Part shown: piece by piece, positions 43,281 to 51,833 of the stretch
Numbering within the stretch: the stretch's first letter is position 1
Layout of the letters: each line of letters begins with the position of its first letter
Assembly (NCBI RefSeq): GCF_016879755.1
Contig: NZ_WOFU01000001.1
Span: 496,001 to 560,000 of the forward strand
Direction of reading: 5' to 3'
Length of the DNA stretch: 64,000 bases
DNA from: Bacillus sp. B15-48
Lineage (GTDB): Bacteria; Bacillota; Bacilli; Bacillales; Cytobacillaceae
Program-made: the position numbers and the translations under genes
Notes under the pieces: model-generated
What the model saw: only the letters and a program-made list of their open reading frames with translations
Told to the model about the DNA's origin: nothing
The model's database searches: none

Positions 43281-43334
43281 GTTTGTTCCTCCACTTGTTT
43301 TAAAATTGGGAGGCGGGACCTCCCAATTTCGCTT

Positions 43335-44630
43335 TTACTTCAATAATTCATTGATTTTATCTTCAGTCGCAGGAAGCCCGTCTTCGACAGTGACGCTGCC
43401 ACCAAGAATTTGGTCGCGTACATCAAGAAGAAGTTGCTCAGCTTGCAACCCTGCATCCCCTGGGAAAGAAGCCCATGGAACGACGCCACCCATTTGTTCA
43501 ATCGCTGCATTCATCATTTCATTTTCAGCTAAATAGGACTTTAGGCCATTTTCAGCTTCAGCAACGCCTTCGCGTGGCGGTACATAGCCAGTTCCTTTTG
43601 TCCACTCGGCGATCGACTCGACACTATAAAGGTATTTCAAAAATTCCCAAGCTGCCTTTTGTTCTTCTTCCGTTAACGCGGTAATCGCAAGCATTGCTCC
43701 ACCTGCTGGAAGCTTCACTTGCTTCCCTTCCCAAGCTGGTGATTTTACCGCAGCCACATCAAATCGAGCATTGTTTTGAATGTTGGCACGCTGAGCGATC
43801 GTTGTATAAGCCATCGCAACATTTCCATCAATAAAACTTTGAATGCCTTGGTCCCACCCAATATGTAAGGAGGTTTGATCTTCTAAGACCATGTCCGCTA
43901 AAAGTTGATATGCTTGTATTCCTTCTTGTGAAGCAAATGTTGCTTTTCCATCCGTAATAAACTTGGCGCCATTGCTTTCTAACAAGGCTTGAGTCGCCCA
44001 GTTATCAGCTGGCTCTTGCATGTAAAACCCGTATTTTCCCGTTTGTTCTTTAATTACTTTTGCAAATTCTTTCAACTCTTCCCATGTTTTCGGACCGTTT
44101 TCATCTAAGCCTGATTCACGTAATAGATCGCGGTTGATGTAGAGCACCGGTGAACTTAGCGAATAAGGAATGCCGACTTGCTGCCCCGCTTCATTTTTTG
44201 CTAAATCCAAAACGTTCGACAGGAAATTGTCTTGTAAAAACGTGGTATCTTCAGGAAAATGCTGATCAATCACTGCCTGCGGCTCGATATACTGGAAGTT
44301 ATCTGCAAAATAATTCAAGAATGACCAGCCAACTTGGATCACTGCCGGAGCTTTCCCTGCAGCTGCTTCCGCTTGAAGGTTCTGCATTAATCCTTTATAC
44401 ATATCCGGGTTATACTTGGCGACAACTTCCACGGTATCACTTTGGGCGTTAAAATCGTCCACAAGTTTCTTCACCGTTTGTCCACCCTGTGTTTCTGCAT
44501 TCACATGCCAATACTCAATGACCGTTTTCCCATCTTCTGTTGTTGTTCCAGCTGTTTCTCCTTTATTATTACAGGCAGCCATGACAAGACAGATGGCCAT
44601 AAAGCAAATGAGTTTTAAAATTGATTTCAT
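43335..44630 (-). CDS. ugpB: Glycerol-phosphate ABC transporter binding lipoprotein, UgpB type
   Basis: Extracellular solute-binding protein family 1, 431 residues. Signal with lipobox CLVMAACNNKG (Cys near 20). Mature features of UgpB: YWHVNAETQGGQTVKKLVDD near the N-terminus, VIQVGWSFLNYFADN, GIPYSLSSPVLYINRDL and a C-terminal VPPREGVA loop. The pairing with a GlpP antiterminator gene and UgpAEC supports sn-glycerol-3-phosphate or glycerophosphodiesters as substrate. A hairpin terminator lies in its leader. Confidence 0.9.
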   Translation of the reverse strand: MKSILKLICFMAICLVMAACNNKGETAGTTTEDGKTVIEYWHVNAETQGGQTVKKLVDDFNAQSDTVEVVAKYNPDMYKGLMQNLQAEAAAGKAPAVIQVGWSFLNYFADNFQYIEPQAVIDQHFPEDTTFLQDNFLSNVLDLAKNEAGQQVGIPYSLSSPVLYINRDLLRESGLDENGPKTWEELKEFAKVIKEQTGKYGFYMQEPADNWATQALLESNGAKFITDGKATFASQEGIQAYQLLADMVLEDQTSLHIGWDQGIQSFIDGNVAMAYTTIAQRANIQNNARFDVAAVKSPAWEGKQVKLPAGGAMLAITALTEEEQKAAWEFLKYLYSVESIAEWTKGTGYVPPREGVAEAENGLKSYLAENEMMNAAIEQMGGVVPWASFPGDAGLQAEQLLLDVRDQILGGSVTVEDGLPATEDKINELLK

Positions 44631-44729
44631 ATTCTCTTCTCCTTTATCGATTAGTGAAAGACTCTACAAATCTAGTTGTTAAAACGATTTGACTTTAAAT
44701 TAGGAAAGCTTTGTTTTCCAAACACCTCC

Positions 44730-44793
44730 AAAAAAAGAGAGCTCAAATATAAACTGTACAGGGGTATATACAAGTTTTATTTGAGGTCTCTCT
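44730..44793 (-). terminator. Leader terminator between glpP and ugpB, likely GlpP-controlled
   Basis: On the minus strand AGAGAGACCTCAAATAAAAC and GTTTATATTTGAGCTCTCT pair as a long interrupted stem followed by TTTTTT. It lies between glpP and the ugpB ribosome site. In B. subtilis GlpP with glycerol-3-phosphate prevents termination at such leader hairpins before glpD and glpFK, so this is a candidate target. Confidence 0.72.
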
Positions 44794-44878
44794 AATCGCA
44801 CCATTTTTTCTATTCACTTTTCATTTTTTATTATAGGGAGTGGATATTAATCTAGTTTAAACAAGGTGTAAATGTTTG

Positions 44879-45469
44879 TTAATAGTTTGTTAAGTCGAGT
44901 TTCCACATGTCCGGATTGGAGGTTGTTACAGCAAGCGCGCCACTGTCCAGGGCGGTTTTCGCATGCTCAGGCAACGACAACAACCCGCCGGTAATTACCG
45001 GAACAGGAGAAATCTCCGATAATTTTCGAATAAAGTCTGGAGCTCTACTTGGCATCACTTCAATCATATCTGCTTGAATATGCTCGATCTCTTTCTGCAA
45101 ATGCATAAACACATCCGTATCAATTAAAAACACACGCTGAACGACAAACAGGCCATGGGATTTTGCTTTTTTTATTACGCGATTCTTCGTCGTGACGATC
45201 GCCGCAGGCTTAACATGCCTCTTAATAAAATTGATTCCATCTTCATCCATTTCAAGACCGCCAACCCGCTCAACATGCAAAATCACCGGCAAACCATGAT
45301 CTTGAAAATAATCGACATACCGCTTCACGGTTAAAATCGACCCCGTCATCAATAACACCGCACTTAGATGATCCTTATTCTTTATCGCCTTTTCCAAAAA
45401 CTTCGGCTCCTTTACAGCCGCCACCATTTTATACTTCTCTAACCGCTTCAGCAGTACATCACGATTCAT
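44879..45469 (-). CDS. glpP: Glycerol-3-phosphate-responsive antiterminator GlpP
   Basis: RNA-binding antiterminator of 196 residues activated by glycerol-3-phosphate. Characteristic sequences: AVKEPKFLEKAIKN, AVLLMTGSILTVKRYVDYF, HVERVGGLEMDEDGINFI, DMIEVMPSRAPDFIRKLSE and VPVITGGLL, arranged as a small TIM-barrel. It heads the minus-strand ugp operon instead of its usual place by glpFKD, which suggests that this copy serves glycerol-phosphate uptake. GGAGG precedes the ATG. Confidence 0.93.
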   Translation of the reverse strand: MNRDVLLKRLEKYKMVAAVKEPKFLEKAIKNKDHLSAVLLMTGSILTVKRYVDYFQDHGLPVILHVERVGGLEMDEDGINFIKRHVKPAAIVTTKNRVIKKAKSHGLFVVQRVFLIDTDVFMHLQKEIEHIQADMIEVMPSRAPDFIRKLSEISPVPVITGGLLSLPEHAKTALDSGALAVTTSNPDMWKLDLTNY

Positions 45470-45537
45470 TCACAAATTCCTCCTTTATTCATTTCCACTA
45501 ACACATTTTCTTTGATTCATTCTACGTAAAATCTATC

Positions 45538-45690
45538 AATTTTCAGGAAAACCTGCATTATAAATATTTTATATTGCTAATAATCCATTAATTTCCGGTA
45601 AAACATGTAAAATAACCGCTTTATATTACTATTATTCTATGAACTTCTTGAAAGATACGCAGGATAAACGCCTTTTCATAGTACCATTAA
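45538..45690. repeat. 52-bp-period degenerate repeat array (family D, copy 2)
   Basis: Three units aligned at TGCATTATAAA (45554), TGTAAAATAA (45606) and cGCAGGATAAACG (45658): 52 bp apart each. A second landmark, ATATTGCTA (45571) and ATATTACTA (45623), has the same offset. The third unit is close to the GCAGGATAAACG units of the array at 1.4-1.56 kb. It fills the gap between glpP and the response-regulator gene. Confidence 0.65.
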
Positions 45691-45894
45691 CATTGCTTTA
45701 GCTTGTCAGCTCATGCTTTTTAGACCGTACCCCTTTTGGCACGATGTAGCAGATGAAACCTATTTCGATTCTATTATTTTAAAATTAACCTTACTTTCGT
45801 TATATAGGTATTTTTACGTTCGTTGATCTGCTAATGGGAGGAACTTCTACTTGTCATGGTTTTGTCATTACATGATTGTATGAATACTAAGATA

Positions 45895-46824
45895 TTACTG
45901 CATATATTGTTTTGCTTCATAATAAAGAGCGTGGATGAATTTTTTTATATTAACTCGATGACCTTTAACCTGGCATATTTTCCCCTCAAGTTCAATCATT
46001 TTTAAACGCACCTGTGAGTAGTCAAAAAATTTTGAAGAACAGTTTTCAAACTTGGAGTTTGCAAAATCGGTTAAACCGAGTGAGGATGTATGTTCTAAAG
46101 CCTGGTGAATCGCTCTTCTGATTCGTTGTTCAGCCGCCTTTACTTCTTTTGTGAGTTCGTTAGGAGGGAGCGAGTGTCCAAATCTTTTTTCAATGCTCTT
46201 TGTATACAATTCTTTTAAACAAGGGAATTTCCGTACTCCTTCTTTTTCTAATTGGTACATAATACTTAAAATATCAAGTAAATCCTTATTGCCACTTACA
46301 GAAATAATTCCCAAATCCAGTAAAACGTTTTTACCAGCTGATACAATTGAAGGAGAATGGTGAAGAGAGCTACCTTTTGTCTGTTTATTGGTTTCATGAT
46401 TTTCTAGGGAACGTAGGGATTTATGGATATCTTGAATCGACTTTTCAAGTAACAAATACTCCGTTACTTTCCTTAAGACGTTGGCAATTTCAAGTCGATT
46501 AATTGGTTTTGTAATATAGTATTCTATTCCTAGCGAATAAGCATCGCCGATCATTTCTTTTGTTTCAACATGAGAAATCATAATGATTTTTCCTTTGAAG
46601 GATGGGGCAATTTCATGTATGGTTTCGATTCCATCTCGGTTCGGCATTAATAAATCAATAAGCAGAATATCGACTTTTTTCTCCTCTAATTCATCTACAT
46701 AAACTTCTGAACCATCTGTCGCCTCTCCTACAATCGTCCCAAGCTCTTCCTCTTCAATAATGTTTGTTAGCATTGCTCGAATTGAATCAGAGTCGTCAAC
46801 GATAAAATAGTTCAATGAACTCAT
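45895..46824 (-). CDS. Response regulator, GlnL (YcbB) type
   Basis: 309 residues. Receiver domain (1-125) with acidic pair DDSD, phospho-acceptor Asp in ILLIDLLMPNRDG (about D55) and Lys in YYITKPINRLE. The remainder, from about residue 170, resembles the YcbB-type output domain (CLKELYTKSIEKRFG, EQRIRRAIHQALEHT) rather than OmpR or NarL. It overlaps the kinase gene by 4 bp (ATGA) and is divergent from the dcu-aspA-sdh cluster, so C4-dicarboxylate metabolism is its likely target. Confidence 0.85.
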   Translation of the reverse strand: MSSLNYFIVDDSDSIRAMLTNIIEEEELGTIVGEATDGSEVYVDELEEKKVDILLIDLLMPNRDGIETIHEIAPSFKGKIIMISHVETKEMIGDAYSLGIEYYITKPINRLEIANVLRKVTEYLLLEKSIQDIHKSLRSLENHETNKQTKGSSLHHSPSIVSAGKNVLLDLGIISVSGNKDLLDILSIMYQLEKEGVRKFPCLKELYTKSIEKRFGHSLPPNELTKEVKAAEQRIRRAIHQALEHTSSLGLTDFANSKFENCSSKFFDYSQVRLKMIELEGKICQVKGHRVNIKKFIHALYYEAKQYMQ

Positions 46825-48095
46825 CCTTTCTCTGTCAAACCGTCTATAGGAAGATTCAGTCTAAAGACTGTTGTGTATCTAGTATCATGATTTTCTAGTC
46901 CAATTTCACCATTGAGATTAGCAATCATGTCTTTGACATATGTAAGTCCAATGCCGTTTGAGGCCATTCCGTTTTGATCGAATTTTGTTGTAAATCCAGG
47001 GTTGAATATTAATTGTCGATTCCGAGAGGTTATACCAGGACCGTTATCTTTCACATAAATGTTTACCATTCCCTCCTTTAAAGTAGCGGTTAGAAGAATC
47101 TCCCCGCGATGATCAATAGCTTCAATTGCATTGGCAACAAGATTATTGATGATCGATAGAAGAATAAACGTATGATAGGGAGGGTGGCTTCCGCTGATTT
47201 TGGCTTTAATTTTAATCTGTTTATTAATTAACTTCGCGTAGTTTGTGTTTGCTGTGGCAATCAGTTCAATAATCTCATGTATCGATAAATAATCACTTAA
47301 ATATTCCTTATGCATCAGTTTAGATAGCCCAGCATAAATTCGCTGGTTATCTTTTTTTGTTTCATGCACTTCTCCTACAATGCGAAGAGCCATTCTTGCA
47401 CATTCATCGTTTCCACTCTCTTTTAAACGTCGATACAAGACATAACAATCACTTGTTAGCTGCTCAGCATTTTTCATTGTTTTCTTTAGTTGAATCGATT
47501 CTATGTGAATATTCGAGATATGCATGAGCATTTCTTCGTTTCGTTTTCGTTGAGCTTCTTCAGCTTGTCTCATATCACGAACAACTAAGATATTATAAAA
47601 TCCAAGAACTAAAAAACTTCGAATAACAGCGATTCCTGCAATGGTTAATAAATTTTCTTTTGTGAAAGGCAAATCGATAAAAAAAGAACGAACAAAAATC
47701 TCTGTTAAGCTAGCGATAATTTCAATAATAATTCCGAAAAGACCTATATAAAGAGGTCTAGTATTTAGTTTGTTGACTTTAAAAACCTGAAAGAAAACTG
47801 CAAACATTAAATAATAGAAGAAAACTGGACAAATCCGGGTGATTATTTCATCAACAGCAATGTTTCCACTGTACGTTGCGAGCAGAGTTCGAAACATAAC
47901 CACAAAAAAACCAACCAGTACCCCAGCAAGGATCGGTTGAATGTTTCTAGCCCATAACAGAATAAAGAAAAATACTGGAGTCCCAAGACTCACCCGAAGA
48001 CCGCTTTCAAACGGATAGAACTTCATTTCCCCAGCGATGGAAACAGCAATCATGATAATTAAATAGCTAAAAATACGTTTGTACAATAGGTTCAC
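46821..48095 (-). CDS. Sensor histidine kinase, GlnK (YcbA) type
   Basis: 424 residues with about six N-terminal membrane helices (1-185) and no obvious periplasmic sensor domain, a coiled segment with a possible phospho-acceptor His in MLMHISNIHIES, and a GHKL ATPase domain with NLVANAIEAID (N box), VKDNGPGI (G1) and GIGLTYVKDM (G2). The GTG at 48095 directly abuts AGGAA; a TTG at 48086 is better spaced and may be the real start. GlnK-GlnL in B. subtilis responds to glutamine; the neighbours here suggest aspartate, fumarate or a related dicarboxylate (inference). Confidence 0.83.
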   Translation of the reverse strand: MNLLYKRIFSYLIIMIAVSIAGEMKFYPFESGLRVSLGTPVFFFILLWARNIQPILAGVLVGFFVVMFRTLLATYSGNIAVDEIITRICPVFFYYLMFAVFFQVFKVNKLNTRPLYIGLFGIIIEIIASLTEIFVRSFFIDLPFTKENLLTIAGIAVIRSFLVLGFYNILVVRDMRQAEEAQRKRNEEMLMHISNIHIESIQLKKTMKNAEQLTSDCYVLYRRLKESGNDECARMALRIVGEVHETKKDNQRIYAGLSKLMHKEYLSDYLSIHEIIELIATANTNYAKLINKQIKIKAKISGSHPPYHTFILLSIINNLVANAIEAIDHRGEILLTATLKEGMVNIYVKDNGPGITSRNRQLIFNPGFTTKFDQNGMASNGIGLTYVKDMIANLNGEIGLENHDTRYTTVFRLNLPIDGLTEKG

Positions 48096-48230
48096 TTCCT
48101 GAGGGGTTGTCAGCTAATAACTAGGTCAATGTTTAAATGGGCATCCCCCTGACGACTTTATTTTACATTATTTTGTAATCTCTAAATCGGTGAAATATGA
48201 CAACTTTAGCAAGTTCATTTCTTTTTTGTC

Positions 48231-48264
48231 GGTTCTTGTAGGTTCCTGTAGGTGGGCTGATAAT
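48231..48264 (+). promoter_or_regulatory. Promoter with 10-bp direct repeats before the Dcu transporter gene
   Basis: GGTTCTTGTA (48231-48240) is followed immediately by GGTTCCTGTA (48241-48250). TTGTAG (48236-48241) and GATAAT (48259-48264) with a 17-bp spacer form a sigma-A-like promoter whose weak -35 overlaps the repeats. This is a good candidate for activation by the divergently encoded response regulator. Confidence 0.5.
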
Positions 48265-48311
48265 CTTTACTTGTGCTTATTAAATCTTTTATACGTCTGG
48301 AGGTAGACGAA

Positions 48312-49625
48312 ATGTTTTGGATTCAATTTCTCATTGTCCTCGCCTGTATTTTCATCGGTGCCCGCCTTGGCGGTATTGCCCTTGGATTAATGGGTGGTGT
48401 GGGACTCGGAATTCTCGTCTTTGTCTTTGGTCTTCAACCAACATCAGCTCCGATAGATGTTATGTTGATGATTCTCGCTGTTATCACAGCCGCAGGTTGT
48501 TTACAAGCCGCAGGAGGTATGGATTTTCTTGTATACCTTGCAGAAAAGGCGCTTAGAAAGAATCCGAAGAAAATCACCTTTATTGCACCAATGGTCACTT
48601 ATATTTTTACCTTCTTTGCTGGAACGGGCCATGTAGCTTATTCAGTCCTACCGGTCATTGCTGAGGTTTCGCGGGAGTCAGGAGTCCGTCCAGAGCGCCC
48701 AATGTCAATTGCTGTCATTGCTTCACAACAAGCAATCACAGCGAGTCCGATTTCTGCAGCAACAGTCGCTTTGCTAGCTTTATTAGCCGGATTTGATATT
48801 ACGTTATTGCAGATTATGGCTGTTAGTATTCCGTCCACGTTCATTGCTTGTATGATTGCTGCATTCTTTGTTAGTAAGAAAGGAAAAGAGCTTCATATGG
48901 ATGAAGCGTACTTAGAACGTTTAGAAAAAGGTCTTGCTCCGATTCGAGCGGACAAAAAAGAATATGTTGCAACGATAGGGTCGAAAGTATCTGTTGTTCT
49001 CTTCTTATTTGCTGCTATTTCTATTGTTGTTCTCGGTTCGGTTGAGACCCTTCGCCCTGCGTGGGAAATCGATGGTGAATTAGTTCGCATGGGGATGCCA
49101 GCTGCAATTGAAATCGTTATGTTAATTGTCGCTGCGTTGATTCTTATTATTACTAAAACAAAAGCTGAGGATGTTGTTAACGGAAGTGTTTTTAAAGCAG
49201 GAGCAACAGCTGTAGTTGCAATTTTCGGTATTGCTTGGATGGGAGATACATTCTTCCAAGGAAATATTGAGTTCGTTACGGGTTCAATAACTGATTTAGT
49301 AACAGCAGCTCCATGGTTGTTTGCAGTCGCATTATTTGCGCTTTCAATCTTATTGTATAGCCAAGCGGCAACCGTTCGTACACTGATGCCACTTGGAATT
49401 GCGTTGGGAATTAATCCAGCACTATTGATTGCCATGTTCCCGGCAGTAAACGGATACTTCTTTATCCCGAACTATCCAACTGTTGTAGCAGCCATTAACT
49501 TTGATACCACTGGAACAACTGGAGTTGGGAAATATTTATTGAATCATAGCTTTATGCTTCCGGGTTTAATTGCAACAATTGGTGCTGTGGGAATTGGTAT
49601 GTTAATTAGTATGTTTGTTTTCTAG
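48312..49625 (+). CDS. Anaerobic C4-dicarboxylate transporter (DcuA/DcuB family)
   Basis: Inner-membrane antiporter of about 437 residues exchanging fumarate, aspartate or malate for succinate. Opening FWIQFLIVLACIFIGARLGG, the IALGLMGGVGLGILVFVFGL core (read in two parts), GTGHVAYSVLPVI, GVRPERPMSIAVIASQQ and ITASPISAATVALL match DcuA/B closely. The ATG at 48312 has GGAGG upstream. I cannot separate DcuA from DcuB by eye. Its place before aspartase and a succinate dehydrogenase-type complex fits import of aspartate or fumarate and export of succinate. Confidence 0.92.
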   Translation: MFWIQFLIVLACIFIGARLGGIALGLMGGVGLGILVFVFGLQPTSAPIDVMLMILAVITAAGCLQAAGGMDFLVYLAEKALRKNPKKITFIAPMVTYIFTFFAGTGHVAYSVLPVIAEVSRESGVRPERPMSIAVIASQQAITASPISAATVALLALLAGFDITLLQIMAVSIPSTFIACMIAAFFVSKKGKELHMDEAYLERLEKGLAPIRADKKEYVATIGSKVSVVLFLFAAISIVVLGSVETLRPAWEIDGELVRMGMPAAIEIVMLIVAALILIITKTKAEDVVNGSVFKAGATAVVAIFGIAWMGDTFFQGNIEFVTGSITDLVTAAPWLFAVALFALSILLYSQAATVRTLMPLGIALGINPALLIAMFPAVNGYFFIPNYPTVVAAINFDTTGTTGVGKYLLNHSFMLPGLIATIGAVGIGMLISMFVF

Positions 49626-49643
49626 AGTACCTTGACTTGTTAG

Positions 49644-49675
49644 TAAACAGCCGTCCATACGCGGCGGCTGTTTTT
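49644..49675 (+). terminator. Terminator or attenuator between dcu and aspA
   Basis: AACAGCCG and CGGCTGTT flank TCCATACGCGG and are followed by TTTT. It lies 18 bp after the transporter stop codon and may reduce readthrough into aspA. Confidence 0.75.
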
Positions 49676-49701
49676 AATATTACTAGAAATAGGAGATGAC
49701 T

Positions 49702-51168
49702 ATGATGACTGAGCAACAATTCCGCATCGAAAAAGACTTATTGGGTGAAAAGGAGATTCCAAGAGATGCTTACTATGGAGTTCAGACGATGAGAGCGGTT
49801 GAGAACTTTCCAATCACTGGCTACCGTTTGGATGAAGCGTTGATTAGAGCGATGGCGATTGTTAAAAAAGCAGCTGCACTAGCAAATGCTGATATCGGTC
49901 AACTCGATCGCTTAGTGGCTACAGCCATTGCCGATGCAGCTGATGAAGTCATTGAAGGAAAATTACATGATGAATTCATTGTTGATCCAATTCAAGGTGG
50001 AGCTGGAACTTCAATTAATATGAATACGAATGAAGTCCTTGCAAATAGAGCGTTAGAGCTTCTTGATAAGCCTAAAGGTGATTATCAATCGATCAGTCCA
50101 AATAGCCATGTGAATATGGCTCAGTCAACAAATGATGCTTTTCCAACGGGAATTCATTTATCAACGCTGGATGCATTAACAACATTGCTCGAGACAATGG
50201 AAGATCTTTATGATGAGTTTAAAGCGAAAGCACAAGAGTTTGATGGCATGATTAAAATGGGAAGAACTCATTTGCAGGATGCTGTTCCAATCCGCTTAGG
50301 TCAGGAATTCGAAGCCTATGCAAGAGTATTAAGAAGAGATATTGAACGAATCTCCGCTACTCGCGAGCATCTCTATGAAGTGAATATGGGAGCGACAGCA
50401 GTAGGAACAGGCTTAAATGCAGATCCTGAATATATTAAAAAAGTCGTCGCTTATTTGCGAGATTACAGTGGTTTCCCGTTAAAAAGTGCTGAAAACCTTG
50501 TTGATGGCACGCAAAATACAGATTGCTATATTGAAGTATCTTCAGCATTGAAGATTTGCATGTTAAATATGTCAAAGATTGCAAATGACTTGAGATTGAT
50601 GGCTTCTGGTCCTCGTTGTGGATTTGGGGAAATTAATTTACCAGCACGTCAGCCGGGCTCTTCAATCATGCCTGGAAAAGTGAATCCAGTTATGGCAGAA
50701 GTAATGAACCAAAGTGCTTTCCAAGTGGTTGGAAACGATCAAACAATTAGCATGGCTACCGAAGCAGGACAATTTGAATTAAACGTAATGGAACCTGTCA
50801 TTGTTTTTAATCTTTTACAGTCGATTCGAATTATGACAAATGTATTTAATGTGTTCCGTAAGTATTGCTTGCAGGGAATTACCGCAAACAAAGAAAGAAT
50901 GGAGGATTACGTGATTAATAGTGTTGGGGTGATCACGGCGATTAACCCTCATATTGGTTATGAAACAGCTGCTTCGATTGCGAAAGAAGCAATTGAAATG
51001 AAACGACCTGTAAGAGAAATAGTTTTAGAGCGAGGCATTTTGACTTATGAAGAATTAGACACCATTCTAAGTCCATTTGAAATGACACACCCTGGTATTT
51101 CAGGAAAAGATTTACTAGAGGGAAAAAAAACAAGAAAAGGGGCCTGTTTTACAGTAAGAGGACACTAA
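49702..51168 (+). CDS. aspA: Aspartate ammonia-lyase
   Basis: Deaminates L-aspartate to fumarate and ammonia; about 488 residues. Fumarase/aspartase-superfamily sites: TSINMNTNEVLANRALELL, SPNSHVNMAQSTNDAFPTG, KMGRTHLQDAVPIRLGQEF and the active-site loop signature GSSIMPGKVNPVMAEV. The AspA-specific KDLLGEKEIPRDAYYGVQT opening distinguishes it from fumarase C. The ATG at 49702 is six bases from GGAG; an earlier ATG overlaps the ribosome site. It feeds fumarate to the next three genes. Confidence 0.95.
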   Translation: MMTEQQFRIEKDLLGEKEIPRDAYYGVQTMRAVENFPITGYRLDEALIRAMAIVKKAAALANADIGQLDRLVATAIADAADEVIEGKLHDEFIVDPIQGGAGTSINMNTNEVLANRALELLDKPKGDYQSISPNSHVNMAQSTNDAFPTGIHLSTLDALTTLLETMEDLYDEFKAKAQEFDGMIKMGRTHLQDAVPIRLGQEFEAYARVLRRDIERISATREHLYEVNMGATAVGTGLNADPEYIKKVVAYLRDYSGFPLKSAENLVDGTQNTDCYIEVSSALKICMLNMSKIANDLRLMASGPRCGFGEINLPARQPGSSIMPGKVNPVMAEVMNQSAFQVVGNDQTISMATEAGQFELNVMEPVIVFNLLQSIRIMTNVFNVFRKYCLQGITANKERMEDYVINSVGVITAINPHIGYETAASIAKEAIEMKRPVREIVLERGILTYEELDTILSPFEMTHPGISGKDLLEGKKTRKGACFTVRGH

Positions 51169-51184
51169 AGGAGGCTACAGAGAA

Positions 51185-51799
51185 ATGGAACGACTTATGA
51201 ATGCACACTTTTTTCGCAAGCTTCATTCTCTCTCAGGAATCATTCCAGTAGGGATGTTCCTGACATTCCATTTATTCTTAAACTACACGGCAACATGGGG
51301 CGAAGAAGCTTATAATCTTGCATCGGGAGTGATGGTGAATTTGCCATTTAAATTCTTTTTAGAAGCATTCATCATTTTCATCCCACTTTATTTTCATGCG
51401 ATATACGGCATTTATATTGCCTTTCAAGCGAAAAACAATATCGGTCGCTATAAGCATGCCAGAAACTGGAGATTTTATTTGCAAAGAATAACAGGAATTA
51501 TTACGTTAATTTTTGTTACATGGCATGTTTGGGAAACAAAAATTCAAGTAGATTTCTTTGGTGCTGAGATGAGTTTTGAGTTAATGGCAAATATCGTTGC
51601 AAATCCACTTTCATTAGCATTCTATTTAGTAGGAATTATCTCAGCTATTTACCATTTTGCAAATGGAATTTGGACATTTTTAATCACTTGGGGAATTACC
51701 ACTACACCAAAATCTCAAAAAATATTTTCATATATTACACTAGGACTTTTTGTCGTACTATCTATCATTGGCGTACGAGCAATCCTTGCATTTGTATAA
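51185..51799 (+). CDS. sdhC: Succinate dehydrogenase/fumarate reductase cytochrome b558 subunit
   Basis: Five-helix membrane anchor of 204 residues binding two hemes and menaquinone, B. subtilis SdhC type. Histidines expected as heme ligands are visible in each of four helices: TFHLFLNY, YFHAIYGIYI, TWHVWET and IYHFANG. Length matches SdhC (about 200). GGAGG precedes the ATG, 16 bp after aspA, so both genes are co-transcribed. Confidence 0.92.
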   Translation: MERLMNAHFFRKLHSLSGIIPVGMFLTFHLFLNYTATWGEEAYNLASGVMVNLPFKFFLEAFIIFIPLYFHAIYGIYIAFQAKNNIGRYKHARNWRFYLQRITGIITLIFVTWHVWETKIQVDFFGAEMSFELMANIVANPLSLAFYLVGIISAIYHFANGIWTFLITWGITTTPKSQKIFSYITLGLFVVLSIIGVRAILAFV

Positions 51800-51833
51800 A
51801 TAGGATCTAGGATCAGATAGGAGGACGTAATCA

